DNA of 64,000 nucleotides, from positions 1 through 64,000 of the forward strand of contig CANPWZ010000003.1 of the NCBI GenBank assembly GCA_947585425.1, given 5' to 3'. Origin of the DNA: an uncultured Oscillospiraceae bacterium. GTDB taxonomy: Bacteria; Bacillota; Clostridia; Oscillospirales; Oscillospiraceae. Position 1 is the stretch's first letter; every line of letters begins with the position of its first letter. The notes beneath the pieces are model-generated. The model was given only the letters and a program-made list of their open reading frames with translations, did not search any database and had not been told where the DNA came from. Position numbers and translations under genes: made by a program. Below are positions 56,050 through 63,552 of the stretch, piece after piece.

Positions 56050-57204
56050 ATGACGACCATTTATCTCATTCGCCACGCCCAGGCGGAGGGCAATCTCTAC
56101 CGCCGCTGTAACGGCTGGTACAACGGCATGATCACCGTCACCGGCCGGAAACAGATCCAGCGGCTGGAGGAGCGCTTTCGGGACATACCCATCGACGCGG
56201 TGTACTCCAGCGACCTGTACCGCACCATGGCCACCGCCGGCGCCATCTATGGGCCCAGAGGGCTCACCCTGCGGGTGGATCCCGATCTGCGGGAGATCTG
56301 CGGCGGCGTCTGGGAGGACCACACCTGGGGCGAATGGCTCCACAAGGACCGGGACAATCTGGCGGCCTTCCTCCGCTATGATCCGGCCTGGTCCGTCCCC
56401 GGCGGCGAGACCTTCCCCGCCGTGCGGGAGCGGATGGACCGCGCCATCCTTCGAATCGCCGCCGCCCACCCCGGACAGACGGTGGCGGTGGTGTCCCACG
56501 GGAGCGCCATCCGAAACGCCCTGTGCGGCTGGCTGGGGTATTCCCTGGATGAGCAGCCGCCCATTCGACTGGGGGACAACACCTCCGTTGCCAAACTGGA
56601 GGTAGAGGCCGGAGCGGTCAATGTGATCTATTATGGCGACAACAGCCACCTGGGGGATCTGGCCTTCGCCCACAACAGCATCGGCAAGTCCGGCGACCCT
56701 CTCGCCAATATGGAGGCCAGCTCCGTCTACTTTGAGCCCTTCTCCTTCCCCGCGGACCGGGAAATGTATCTGGCGGCCCGGCGGGACGGCTGGTTGGCCA
56801 GCCACGGGACCATGGACGGTTTCGACGGCGCGGGGTTCCTGAAGGTGGCGGAGCGCAACAGCGCTTACGATCCTGACAGCGTGCTGCTGGCGAAGATCGG
56901 CGACAGGCCCGTGGGCGTGCTTCAAATGGACTTTGAGGCGGAAGCGGACCGGCTTGCGGGCCGGGTGCCCTTCCTCTATCTCATGCCGGGAAACCGGGCG
57001 AAGGGCCTGGGAGCCCAACTGCTGGGGCAGGCGGTATCCGCCTGTCGGAAGCTGGGGCGACGGGTCATCCGTCTGCGGTGCGCGCCGGAAAACGACCATG
57101 CCCAAAAGTTCTATCGGTCCCACGGCTTCCGCAAAGTGGGCGAGGAGCCCGGCGGCTCGGGACATCTGGACACCATGGAAAAGTACATCGGGCTGGAGCT
57201 GTGA
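56050..57204 (+). CDS. Histidine phosphatase-GNAT acetyltransferase fusion
   Basis: A 384-residue two-domain protein. Residues 1-200 are a histidine-phosphatase (phosphoglycerate-mutase-like) domain with RHAQAEGN (8-15) and VVSHGSAIRN (about 153-162), keeping both catalytic His. Residues about 225-384 are a GNAT acetyltransferase with LMPGNRAKGLGAQLL (about 313-327; acetyl-CoA site). Each domain is common alone; the pair in one chain is unusual. Substrates unknown. It lies 28 bp after pyrD and probably shares its transcript. Confidence 0.82.
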   Translation: MTTIYLIRHAQAEGNLYRRCNGWYNGMITVTGRKQIQRLEERFRDIPIDAVYSSDLYRTMATAGAIYGPRGLTLRVDPDLREICGGVWEDHTWGEWLHKDRDNLAAFLRYDPAWSVPGGETFPAVRERMDRAILRIAAAHPGQTVAVVSHGSAIRNALCGWLGYSLDEQPPIRLGDNTSVAKLEVEAGAVNVIYYGDNSHLGDLAFAHNSIGKSGDPLANMEASSVYFEPFSFPADREMYLAARRDGWLASHGTMDGFDGAGFLKVAERNSAYDPDSVLLAKIGDRPVGVLQMDFEAEADRLAGRVPFLYLMPGNRAKGLGAQLLGQAVSACRKLGRRVIRLRCAPENDHAQKFYRSHGFRKVGEEPGGSGHLDTMEKYIGLEL

Positions 57205-57213
57205 ATCTTTATG

Positions 57214-57246
57214 AAAAAGGAGACCGGGGATCCCGGTCTCCTTTTT
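57214..57246 (+). terminator. Terminator of the pyr/phosphatase-GNAT unit
   Basis: A 15-bp stem AAAAAGGAGACCGGG / CCCGGTCTCCTTTTT with 3-nt loop. Confidence 0.9.
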
Positions 57247-57255
57247 GATTGGCGC

Positions 57256-57780
57256 TTACCGGCCGGTCATAGCGCTGCCGATGGCGCTGCCGGCGTCCCG
57301 GATGGCATTGCCGGCGCCCTGGGCAGCGTCGTCCACGCCGTTTGTCACGCCGCCCGCGGCCCGGCCCACGTCGTCCATGATGACGCCGCCGTTGCCGCCG
57401 CTGCTGTTGTTGGTGACGCCGCTGTTGGCACCGCCGTTGTTCACGATGCGGCCCTCGTCGTCGATGCCGCCGTGGGCCCGGTCATAGGCCCGGGCCTGGG
57501 CCTCGGTCTCGGGTTCGCCGTCATTGTCCACATCGTTGGTGCCGCCGGCGCCGCCGCCGTCCTCGGCGTCGTTCACGTCAGGGGTGTAGGCGGGCCTGGC
57601 GCTCGCGCCGCCGCCATTGCTGCCGGTCCCCGCGCCTCCGCGGTCAGGATCGGCGGAGTTGACAGCGGGGCTGTTGTTCGCCCCCATGCTGCCAGAGTTC
57701 ATGGGCTGGTCGGCGGTACAGCCGGTCAGCGCCAGGGCCAGCGCCAGGGCTGCCACCCAGGCGATCACGCTCTTCTTCAT
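57256..57780 (-). CDS. Low-complexity Gly/Asn/Ala-rich lipoprotein
   Basis: A 174-residue lipoprotein: signal peptide with lipobox LTGC (Cys21), then an extended Gly/Asn/Asp/Ser-rich region (about 25-130) and an Ala/Gly-rich amphipathic end (about 135-174). No domain recognised. Only SD GGAGG and start at 57780 are clear. A good sigma-E-like promoter lies 60 bp upstream, so it may be a mother-cell envelope or coat protein (inference). Confidence 0.8.
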   Translation of the reverse strand: MKKSVIAWVAALALALALTGCTADQPMNSGSMGANNSPAVNSADPDRGGAGTGSNGGGASARPAYTPDVNDAEDGGGAGGTNDVDNDGEPETEAQARAYDRAHGGIDDEGRIVNNGGANSGVTNNSSGGNGGVIMDDVGRAAGGVTNGVDDAAQGAGNAIRDAGSAIGSAMTGR

Positions 57781-57839
57781 AGTTCTGCCTCCTTTGGGCC
57801 ACTCAGGGCTTCCTTGTTTTGATTCGCGTTCCCCGCCAT

Positions 57840-57868
57840 ACAGTATGCGCCGCCTGTTTTGAAATATG
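57840..57868 (-). promoter_or_regulatory. Sigma-E-like promoter of lipoprotein gene
   Basis: Minus strand: -35 CATATT (57868-57863), 15-bp spacer, -10 CATACTGT (57847-57840), near the sigma-E consensus. Confidence 0.6.
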
Positions 57869-57962
57869 GTTGCCAATCATTTCAATTCGATCGGATTTTC
57901 CCGGGTATAAACGCGGCGGTTCGGGGCAAGGTGAGCTTAAATCATTCTTTTTGGAGGCGCTT

Positions 57963-59393
57963 ATGGAGTCCATTTGGCGGCAGACCTGTGACATCGGGCC
58001 ACGGCCCGGACTTGAGCATGACATCGAGACAGAAGCGGCGGTCATCGGCGCGGGGATGGCGGGCATCCTGACCGCCGAAGCCTTGCGGGCCGCGGGCAAA
58101 CAGGTGGTGGTGCTGGAGGCCGGTCGCATCGCTGGCGGCCAGACCCAAAACACCACCGCCAAGATCACCTCTCAGCACGGGATGATCTATCAAAAGCTCA
58201 TCCGCTCGTTCGGCGAATACCGCGCCAGGCAATACGCCCAGGCCAATCAGGGAGCGGTGTCCGCCTTTCAAAGCCTGATCGAGACCCGGCGCATCGACTG
58301 TGACTTTGAACCGAAAGACGCATATCTGTACGGAGACGATCTGCTCGCCCTCTCCGCGGAGGCAGAGGCGGCCGCCCGCCTGGGTCTGCCCGCCGAGCTG
58401 ACCGCCCACACCTCTCTCCCCTTCCCCTGCGCCGGCGCGGTGCGCTTCCGGGATCAGGCCCAGTTCCATCCCCTGAAATTCCTCAAGGCGCTGGCGGAGG
58501 ACCTTACCATCTATGAGCATACCCCGGTGAAGGTGGTGGAGGGAAACATCCTCAAAGCCGGCGGCCATACCGTTCGCGCAAATCACATCGTGTTCGCCTG
58601 CCACTACCCTTTTATTAACTTCCCCGGCCTGTATTTTGCCCGGATGCATCAGGAGCGATCCTATGTCCTGGCGCTGGAAAACGCTCCATCGGCGGAGGGG
58701 ATGTTTCTCGGGGCCGATGGAGGCGGGTACTCCCTCCGCTCCTGGAACGGCCTGCTGCTGTTTGGCGGAGAGGGCCACCGAACCGGGGACAACAGAGACG
58801 GAGGGCGCTATGACGCCCTCCGCCGCAAAGCTGAGACGTTGTTTCCGAACTGCCGTGAGGCGGCTCGCTGGTCGGCCCAGGACTGTATCCCAGCGGATGG
58901 CGTCCCCTATATCGGCCTGTACGCCTCTTCCCGGCCCGGCTGGTATGTGGCCGCCGGCTTTCAGAAGTGGGGGATGACCTCCTCCATGGTGGCCGCTCAA
59001 ATCATCACCGATCTGATCTGCGGGCGGCAGGATCCTTACGCCGCCGCGTTCTCCCCCGCCCGCTTCAGCGGAGCCGCGGCGGGCGGCATCCTCAAAGAGT
59101 GCGGTCACTCCGCGAAGGGACTGTCCAAACTTTTCCTGCAAATTCCCTCCGCGGAAGCGGATAAGCTGCTTCCGGGCCACGGCGGGATCGTCTTTCTGGC
59201 CGGGAAAAAGGTGGGCGTCTACGAGGAGCCCGACGGTACGCTCCACGCGGTCGACCCGCGCTGTCCCCATCTGGGGTGCCAGGTGGAGTGGAACCCGGAC
59301 GAGCTGAGCTGGGACTGTCCATGCCACGGCTCCCGGTTCGACTGGGAGGGCAGGCTCATCTCCGGCCCTGCCCAGACAGATCTCAGAGGATGA
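57963..59393 (+). CDS. FAD-dependent oxidoreductase with C-terminal Rieske [2Fe-2S] domain
   Basis: A 476-residue protein. Residues 1-390 are a DadA/DAO-type flavoprotein (GAGMAG near 29-34, glutathione-reductase-like ALEAGR segment). Residues about 395-476 form a Rieske domain with CPHLGC and CPCHGSRF, so all four cluster ligands are present. This architecture is known in Firmicutes, but the substrate is unknown. Start ATG 57963 with GGAGG 5 nt before. The 3' end overlaps the spoIVA 3' end by 11 bp, with no terminator. Confidence 0.88.
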   Translation: MESIWRQTCDIGPRPGLEHDIETEAAVIGAGMAGILTAEALRAAGKQVVVLEAGRIAGGQTQNTTAKITSQHGMIYQKLIRSFGEYRARQYAQANQGAVSAFQSLIETRRIDCDFEPKDAYLYGDDLLALSAEAEAAARLGLPAELTAHTSLPFPCAGAVRFRDQAQFHPLKFLKALAEDLTIYEHTPVKVVEGNILKAGGHTVRANHIVFACHYPFINFPGLYFARMHQERSYVLALENAPSAEGMFLGADGGGYSLRSWNGLLLFGGEGHRTGDNRDGGRYDALRRKAETLFPNCREAARWSAQDCIPADGVPYIGLYASSRPGWYVAAGFQKWGMTSSMVAAQIITDLICGRQDPYAAAFSPARFSGAAAGGILKECGHSAKGLSKLFLQIPSAEADKLLPGHGGIVFLAGKKVGVYEEPDGTLHAVDPRCPHLGCQVEWNPDELSWDCPCHGSRFDWEGRLISGPAQTDLRG

Positions 59394-60858
59394 TGCAGAT
59401 GAGGCCGCCGGAGCCCTCGTTGATGATGCGCTGGAGGGTCTCACGCAGCTTTTCCCGGGCGTCCTCCGGCATCCGCTTCAGTTTGCCGTTCAGGTCCTCC
59501 CCCACCAGTTCGTGGAAGGAGCGGCCAAAGATATTGGAGTCCCAGATCTTCGCGGTGTCCCCCTCGAACTGCCGGAGCAGATAGTCCACCATCTCCTCCG
59601 ACTGCTTCTCGGTGCCCATGATGGGGGACATCTCCGTCCTGATGTCCGCCCGGAGCATATGGATGGAAGGAGCCGAGGCCCGCAGCCGGACCCCGTATTT
59701 CCCCCCCTGCTTGACGATCTCCGGCTCCTCCAGGGTCATCTCCTCCGGGTCGGGCATGACGATGCCGTAGCCGGTAGCCTCCATCTGCGCAAGGGCCCCC
59801 TCCACCTTCTGGTATTTCTTCTTCATGGCGGCCATCTGGGTGAGCTGGTCGATGAGGTCCCCGTCGTCTTTGATGTCCAGGCCGCACCGCTCGGACACGG
59901 TGGAATAGAACAGGCTGCGCGGCAAATCCAGAGCGACCGTCACCACCCCGCTGCCCATGTCCATGCGGACCAGAGAGGCGGAGCCGATCTCCTCCCGGCC
60001 GGCCATAGCCTGGACCGCCTTCTCCGCGTCCCGGAGGCGCTCCAGCGCCCCTGTCTCCTGCCGGAGCATGGCGTACAGCCCGCTTTTGATGGGGTGGTCC
60101 ATGGGCAGCACATCCACCCAGGGCGGCAGGAACACGTCCATCTCCTTCATGGGGAACTCGTGGAGCACTCCCCGGATGATGTCGGTCACCGCCCCCTCGT
60201 CCAGGGTCAGACAGTTGACGGCGAGGCAGGTCACGTCGTACCGCTCGGCAATATCCGCCTGGAGGGTCTGGGCCCGCTCCCCATAGGGCTGTGCGGAGTT
60301 CAGCAGCACCAGGAAGGGCTTGCCCAGGCTCTTCAGCTCGCCGATCACCCGCTCCTCCGCCTCCAGGTAGTCCTCCCGTGGGATGTCGGTGACAGATCCG
60401 TCGGTGGTGACCACGATGCCGATGGTGGAGTGGTCAGTGATGACCTTTTCGGTTCCGTACTCTGCCGCCTGGCTCATGGGGATCTCGTGGTCAAACCAGG
60501 GGGTGTGTACCATCCGAGGCAGATCCCCATCCATCTGGCCCAGAGCCCCGGGGACCATATACCCTACGCAGTCGATGAGCCGCACGGAGAACACCCCGCC
60601 GTCCTCCATGGCCATCTCCACCGCGTCCTCGGGGACAAATTTGGGCTCGGCGGTCATCACCACCCGGCCGGAGCCGCTCTGGGGCAGCTCGTCCCTGGCC
60701 CGGTCCCGTACATACTCGTTTTCGATGCGGGGCAGCACCATGGTCTCCATGAACCGCTTGATAAAGGTGGACTTGCCCGTGCGGACCGGCCCCACCACGC
60801 CGATATAGATGTCGCCCTGGGTGCGCTGGGCGATATCCTCATACAATTTGTTTTCCAA
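59383..60858 (-). CDS. spoIVA: Stage IV sporulation protein A
   Basis: A 491-residue ATPase that polymerises on the forespore to form the basement layer of the spore coat. It shows the P-loop GPVRTGKS (23-30) and the C-terminal segment ending LICIIL. Length matches the 492-residue Bacillus protein. The start is TTG at 60858 with AAGGAGG 8 nt before; an ATG at 60891 lies in the -10 region and is rejected. A sigma-E-like promoter is present. Confidence 0.97.
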   Translation of the reverse strand: MENKLYEDIAQRTQGDIYIGVVGPVRTGKSTFIKRFMETMVLPRIENEYVRDRARDELPQSGSGRVVMTAEPKFVPEDAVEMAMEDGGVFSVRLIDCVGYMVPGALGQMDGDLPRMVHTPWFDHEIPMSQAAEYGTEKVITDHSTIGIVVTTDGSVTDIPREDYLEAEERVIGELKSLGKPFLVLLNSAQPYGERAQTLQADIAERYDVTCLAVNCLTLDEGAVTDIIRGVLHEFPMKEMDVFLPPWVDVLPMDHPIKSGLYAMLRQETGALERLRDAEKAVQAMAGREEIGSASLVRMDMGSGVVTVALDLPRSLFYSTVSERCGLDIKDDGDLIDQLTQMAAMKKKYQKVEGALAQMEATGYGIVMPDPEEMTLEEPEIVKQGGKYGVRLRASAPSIHMLRADIRTEMSPIMGTEKQSEEMVDYLLRQFEGDTAKIWDSNIFGRSFHELVGEDLNGKLKRMPEDAREKLRETLQRIINEGSGGLICIIL

Positions 60859-60890
60859 TCCAATGCCCTCCTTGACCCGTACTTGTTCCA

Positions 60891-60919
60891 TGTGTATGGG
60901 GATAAGCCCTCAAATATGC
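60891..60919 (-). promoter_or_regulatory. Sigma-E-like promoter of spoIVA
   Basis: Minus strand: -35 GCATATT (60919-60913), 14-bp spacer, -10 CATACACA (60898-60891). Expected start of transcription near 60884, upstream of the TTG start. Confidence 0.7.
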
Positions 60920-60921
60920 CA

Positions 60922-60950
60922 AAGGCGGCGGGGAATTGTCCCGCCGCCTT
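60922..60950 (-). terminator. Hairpin after SPOCS/LysM gene
   Basis: Stem AAGGCGGCGGG / CCCGCCGCCTT on the minus strand with only a short T-run (CCTTTGG), just upstream of the spoIVA promoter. Confidence 0.6.
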
Positions 60951-60958
60951 AATGATTC

Positions 60959-62458
60959 CTATCGCTTTGTGGGGATCAACAGCAGCATCCCTACAACATC
61001 CTCATCCGGGGAGAGATCATTTGCGGCGCAGATGTCCGCCACAGTGGAGCCGCAGGCCTTGGCTGCGTCCCAGAGGGTCTCCCTCTCACCCACCCGGCGG
61101 ATGACCACGGAGGGCCGCTGGATGTCCGCCGGCGCGATCCCCGGCCTCAGTTCGGACACCGCCCAGGCCTGCTCCGCGCCCACCACATTGAACGCGAATT
61201 CCACCTCGAATCGGATCTCGATGCCGCCGGTGACGGGTACCGCCGCGGGCTCCCCCACCGCCCTGCACCGGCAGGCACACTGGGCGCCCTCCGGCATATC
61301 CACCCGCCCGGTCACGGGAACGGTCACCGACCCGGCGCACAGCCGGTCGTCCTCGCTGAGGTAGAGCACGGCGGCCTCCACCTGCGCGGTGTACTCCGTA
61401 CCGCCCTCAACGGGCGCGCCCGCCGCCGAGGACACCGCAGCGACGCAGTCCAGCACCTGCTTGGCAGGGATGGCGGACTCACACAGCCTGCGGCCCATCT
61501 CCCGGCGGGTGGTGCGCTCCGCCATCGTGCACAGGGTCACGGGGGCGCGCTCCACGTCCACGCTCTCCCCCACGCCATAGGCGTCCTCCAGCACGGTCAC
61601 CGGCTGGAGCGCCCAAAGCACCGCCTGGATCTGCGCCTCCAGCGCGATCTCCAGTTCTCCGTCCGCAAGCCGGCAATCGGCGGACTTGAGCGCCACTGCC
61701 ACCTCCGGCTCGGCGTCCTCCGGCACATCTCCCAGATCCACGATCTGGGAATACGGCAGCTCGAACCGGGCGGGGACAAGCTGGCCGCCTCCGCGATACA
61801 GAGCGGTCAGCTCCACATCTCCCTTCAGTACCAGCTTTTTGCCGATGAACTTGGCGTCCACAGCGCCGATCTCCGCCCGGCTGTACAGCAGTTCCTCCAT
61901 CTCCGGCTTTGAGGCCGGGGGACGCAGCACATCGGAAAACGAAAAGCTCTTTTCCCGTACCGCCGGGATGCGCCAGAATTTACGGGGTACAAGGCGCTTT
62001 TCCAGACCCTCCCCCGTCGCGTCGGCGGCGATCTCCTGGGCGCCCTCCTCATAGGCCGCGGCCCACAGGGACAACTGGCACCTGGTCAGCAGCTTTCTGG
62101 GATTGACGGTCCTGGCGTCCGCTGTGGAGAGGGTCACCTCCGCCAGCACCGGGTCGCCAGGGCGGAGCCTGGGGTCGTCACGGCCGCACTGGAAGGGGAT
62201 GGTCACCTCCAACGGCCTGGGCGCGTCCTCCCCTTCGGGGATGTACAGCACCGTCACCCTGGCCTCGCCTGTGAGCCGGAGCATCCCCTCCCCCAGCTCG
62301 CAGTCCTTCACATAGGCGGCGCCCCGGGCCGCCACGATGCGCTCCACGTCGGGCATGGCGTCGGGTACGATGCTCTCCAGCGTCTCCTCCTGTGTAAAAC
62401 TGGTATGATAGATGGGCCGGTAGCCCTCCAGGGTGACCCGCTGCAGTTCCATATCCAT
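60959..62458 (-). CDS. SPOCS (DUF3794) and LysM-domain protein
   Basis: A 499-residue protein with repeated SPOCS/DUF3794-type beta domains (about 30-130, 175-280, 300-410) and a C-terminal LysM-like domain (about 445-496; VGERETLWDAAKACGSTVADI). SPOCS proteins such as SafA-like partners act in coat assembly. Position between spoIVA and spoVM and a sigma-E-like promoter support a coat role. Two ATGs (62458, 62452) are possible. Also seen in Clostridia adjacent to spoIVA. Confidence 0.85.
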   Translation of the reverse strand: MDMELQRVTLEGYRPIYHTSFTQEETLESIVPDAMPDVERIVAARGAAYVKDCELGEGMLRLTGEARVTVLYIPEGEDAPRPLEVTIPFQCGRDDPRLRPGDPVLAEVTLSTADARTVNPRKLLTRCQLSLWAAAYEEGAQEIAADATGEGLEKRLVPRKFWRIPAVREKSFSFSDVLRPPASKPEMEELLYSRAEIGAVDAKFIGKKLVLKGDVELTALYRGGGQLVPARFELPYSQIVDLGDVPEDAEPEVAVALKSADCRLADGELEIALEAQIQAVLWALQPVTVLEDAYGVGESVDVERAPVTLCTMAERTTRREMGRRLCESAIPAKQVLDCVAAVSSAAGAPVEGGTEYTAQVEAAVLYLSEDDRLCAGSVTVPVTGRVDMPEGAQCACRCRAVGEPAAVPVTGGIEIRFEVEFAFNVVGAEQAWAVSELRPGIAPADIQRPSVVIRRVGERETLWDAAKACGSTVADICAANDLSPDEDVVGMLLLIPTKR

Positions 62459-62492
62459 AAGCTGTCCACTCCTCGTACAGAATTCTATGAGG

Positions 62493-62521
62493 ACTATATG
62501 AGGAGGATCGCCGGGATATGC
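62493..62521 (-). promoter_or_regulatory. Sigma-E-like promoter of SPOCS gene
   Basis: Minus strand: -35 GCATATC (62521-62515), 14-bp spacer, -10 CATATAGT (62500-62493). It overlaps the end of spoVM's downstream region. Confidence 0.65.
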
Positions 62522-62527
62522 CTTGGT

Positions 62528-62608
62528 CTACTTCTCACCATCCATGTGGAACAGCTTGCGCAGCAGCCCGCAGATCATCTTCGGAAATTTCACCACCACG
62601 ATCCGCAT
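62528..62608 (-). CDS. spoVM: Stage V sporulation protein M
   Basis: A 26-residue amphipathic-helix peptide, MRIVVVKFPKMICGLLRKLF followed by HMDGEK. It matches SpoVM in length, in the MxxxxxKxPK start and Pro9, and in the helix with basic and hydrophobic faces. SpoVM senses convex forespore membrane and anchors SpoIVA. SD GGGGG 8 nt before ATG, inside a hairpin. It follows rsgA, as in Bacillus (prkC-cpgA ... spoVM). Confidence 0.88.
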   Translation of the reverse strand: MRIVVVKFPKMICGLLRKLFHMDGEK

Positions 62609-62609
62609 G

Positions 62610-62662
62610 AAAACAGCCCCCTTTCTCATGGCTTTACTCCAGCATATGAGAAAGAGGGCTGT
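62610..62662 (-). promoter_or_regulatory. Hairpin enclosing spoVM ribosome-binding site
   Basis: Inverted repeat: 62662-62645 with 62630-62613 (17-18 bp, one G-U), then TTTT and the spoVM ATG. The SD GGGGG (62621-62617) sits in the 3' arm. It looks like a terminator for rsgA that also masks the spoVM SD. Confidence 0.65.
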
Positions 62663-62669
62663 CAAGTGA

Positions 62670-63551
62670 TTATTTTTTTGTCTCCCAGGGTTTGATCTCC
62701 GCGGCCTGCTCGCAGAGGCGGACATAGCTCCTGTGCCGGCTGGGAGCTATCTCCCCGGCCCTGACGGCCTCCCGGACGGCGCAGCCCCGCTCCTTCATGT
62801 GGGCGCAGCCCTGGAACCGGCATCGGTCCAGATAGGGACGGAACTCTCGAAAGGCGGCGGCCAGTTCCTCCTTTGGGATGGGCTCGGACTCGTCCGCGTC
62901 GAAGGAGGAAAAACCCGGCGTGTCGGCCACCAGCCCGTCCCCCACGGGGAACAGCTCCACATGGCGGGTGGTATGGCGGCCCCGGCCCAGCTTTTCGCTG
63001 ATCTCACCCGTCCGCAGGGCGAATCCCGGCTGGATGGCGTTGAGGATGCTGGACTTGCCCACGCCGGTATTCCCTGTAAAGGCAGATACCTTCTCAGACA
63101 GGATGACAGCAAGTTCCGGGATGCCCTCGCCCGTCTCGGCGCTGACCTTCAAGGTCTGGAATCCGGCGGCGCGGTAGAGCTCCACCAGATCCTCCGCCTG
63201 GGCCAGATCCCACTTGTTGAAGCAGATGACAGGCTCGCAGCCCTTCCACTCCGCCGCCGCCGTCATGCGGTCGATGAGGAACGGATCGGTGACCGGGACA
63301 GCCCCGGAGGCCACGATCACCAACTGGTCGATGTTGGCCACCATGGGCCGCCGGAACTGATTTTTACGGGGCAGGATGGCGTCCACCATCCCGCTGCCGT
63401 CATTCAGAGCGGTGATCTCCACCCGGTCGCCCACCAGGGGCGTGATCTTCTGATGCCGGAGCTTTCCCCGTCCCCGGCAGGGGACGGGCTCCCCCGCCCC
63501 GGTGTCCACATAGTAGAAGCCGCTGAGCGCTTTGACGATCCTGCCCGTCAT
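62670..63551 (-). CDS. rsgA: Ribosome small-subunit-dependent GTPase A
   Basis: A 293-residue circularly permuted GTPase for 30S maturation. The N-terminal OB domain is about 1-75, the NKWD motif (G4; about 111-114) precedes the P-loop GNTGVGKSS (about 159-167), and the zinc site is C-x5-C-x-H-x5-C (CRFQGCAHMKERGC near 247-260). ATG 63551 is 1 bp after the kinase stop codon. Confidence 0.95.
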   Translation of the reverse strand: MTGRIVKALSGFYYVDTGAGEPVPCRGRGKLRHQKITPLVGDRVEITALNDGSGMVDAILPRKNQFRRPMVANIDQLVIVASGAVPVTDPFLIDRMTAAAEWKGCEPVICFNKWDLAQAEDLVELYRAAGFQTLKVSAETGEGIPELAVILSEKVSAFTGNTGVGKSSILNAIQPGFALRTGEISEKLGRGRHTTRHVELFPVGDGLVADTPGFSSFDADESEPIPKEELAAAFREFRPYLDRCRFQGCAHMKERGCAVREAVRAGEIAPSRHRSYVRLCEQAAEIKPWETKK

Positions 63552-63552
63552 A

